From: Bacillota bacterium
Lineage (GTDB): Bacteria; Bacillota; Clostridia; Lachnospirales; Lachnospiraceae
NCBI GenBank assembly: GCA_023423335.1
Contig: JAFAFU010000073.1
Span: forward strand, 1-64,000
Direction of reading: 5' to 3'
Length of the DNA stretch: 64,000 nt
The translations under genes were made by a program, and so were the position numbers. The notes beneath the pieces were generated by a model. That model had not been told where the DNA came from. It made no database searches and saw only the letters and a program-made list of their open reading frames with translations. Below are positions 63,531-64,000 of this stretch, piece after piece (within the stretch, counting starts at the first letter, position 1; every line of letters begins with the position of its first letter).

Positions 63531-63635
63531 TTGACTGAGCCGATTAGAAGCTATATAATTGAACGTATAAATGAACTTTGGTTTAAAACAAAGCAAAAAA
63601 TGTAATAATATGAACTTTAATATTATTTATAGTTC
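63531..63635 (+). promoter_or_regulatory. ABC operon promoter with two candidate TetR operators
   Basis: TTGACT (63531-63536) and TATAAT (63554-63559) are 17 bases apart. Just past the expected transcript start lie the dyad CTTTG-N8-CAAAG (63576-63593) and a second, looser dyad GAACT/AGTTC (63612-63635). Both follow the sequence ATGAACTTT-like, a short direct repeat (63571-63579 and 63610-63618). Confidence 0.6.
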
Positions 63636-63726
63636 GGATTTATTGCTCTGTAATTTTAGCTTTGCCTTAGACTGGAAAGCACGTTATAAAACTATTTTAA
63701 AAATATTTTAGAAGGAGTTTTAGCGT

Positions 63727-64000
63727 ATGGAAGAGATTGTAAAAGTGCAGGGACTGCAGAAAAAGTTCGGTAAATTTAAGGCATTGCATGATGTGACATT
63801 AACAGTAAATGCCGGGGAAGTTGTCGGCTTTATCGGGCCAAATGGCGCGGGTAAATCGACAACGATTCGTACCTTGCTGGGAATTATCAACCGTGATGCC
63901 GGTGATGTGAAAATCTTTGGCAAGGATGCATGGAAGGACAGCCTTGAAATTCATAAGAGGATTTCTTATGTCCCGGGGGATGTGGCTCTCTGGGGAAGCC
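63727..64000 (+). CDS. ABC transporter ATP-binding protein, partial at window end
   Basis: Only the first 91 codons lie in the window. The frame reads MEEIVKVQGLQKKFGKFKAL, then Walker A GPNGAGKST (about residues 38-46) and TTIRTLLGIINRDAGDVKIFG. This matches the N-terminus of CcmA/DrrA-type ATPases of ABC-2 exporters. Signature, Walker B and the permease gene would follow beyond the window. AGAAGGAG (63710-63717) is nine bases before ATG 63727. It is divergent from tetR, which suggests drug or antimicrobial peptide export under TetR control. Confidence 0.88.
   Translation, partial: MEEIVKVQGLQKKFGKFKALHDVTLTVNAGEVVGFIGPNGAGKSTTIRTLLGIINRDAGDVKIFGKDAWKDSLEIHKRISYVPGDVALWGS

Overview
The window reads as chromosome from an anaerobic Clostridia bacterium, most likely Lachnospiraceae (relatives of Lachnoclostridium or Anaerocolumna). 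The grounds are strong GGAGG ribosome-binding sites, a T-box in front of valS, a family-GH8 exo-oligoxylanase beside a GH94 phosphorylase, the long one-chain PurL, and a DUF5717/DUF5716 gene pair that I associate with Lachnospiraceae. No rRNA, tRNA, CRISPR array, prophage or intact insertion sequence is visible. The taxonomic call is inference; no marker gene was compared.

Layout. 1-8.6 kb: sugar catabolism (xylB; GH8 reducing-end xylosidase; GH94 phosphorylase) with a methyltransferase, Hsp33 and a GNAT protein. 8.6-12.3 kb: a membrane acyltransferase and a GT2 plus CDP-glycerol phosphotransferase fusion for a surface polymer. 12.4-16.3 kb: purC-purF-purB. 16.4-24.4 kb: a zinc-ribbon membrane protein, a small HMA-like protein, a LysR regulator, dUTPase, a phospholipase-C-like protein, a VOC protein, purA and putP. 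24.4-26.5 kb: an AT-rich island with a secreted papain-like protease. 26.7-35.3 kb: an ABC-F ATPase, then a minus-strand marR/heterodimeric-ABC-exporter operon and a HisC/CobD-like aminotransferase. 35.5-43.4 kb: the DUF5717/DUF5716/TPR/coiled-coil membrane cluster followed by a SanA-like protein. 43.4-53.3 kb: a repeat-rich spacer, valS under T-box control, mgsA, LysR and purL. 53.4-60.6 kb: lipoproteins, a divergent GH43/SGNH-esterase pair, a DUF402 protein and an ECF sigma/anti-sigma/membrane-protein operon. 60.8-64 kb: a GNAT protein, an M42 peptidase, TetR, and a divergent ABC ATPase cut by the window end.

How the genes fit together. Xylan breakdown is a recurring theme: GH43 and SGNH esterase act on polymer or side chains, the GH8 enzyme trims xylo-oligosaccharides, and xylulokinase feeds the pentose phosphate pathway. 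De novo purine synthesis is spread over three loci (purC-F-B, purA, purL). No purine riboswitch was recognised near any of them.

The best candidate for an undescribed system is the four-gene block at 35.5-42.7 kb. It encodes a giant helical-repeat protein, an actin/Hsp70-fold-like protein, a TPR protein and a coiled-coil membrane protein, all co-oriented. Other points of interest are an ECF sigma gene whose start position carries ATC, a 203-bp long-hairpin element followed by a 26-nt motif that recurs at 28.6 kb, and the AT-rich protease island.
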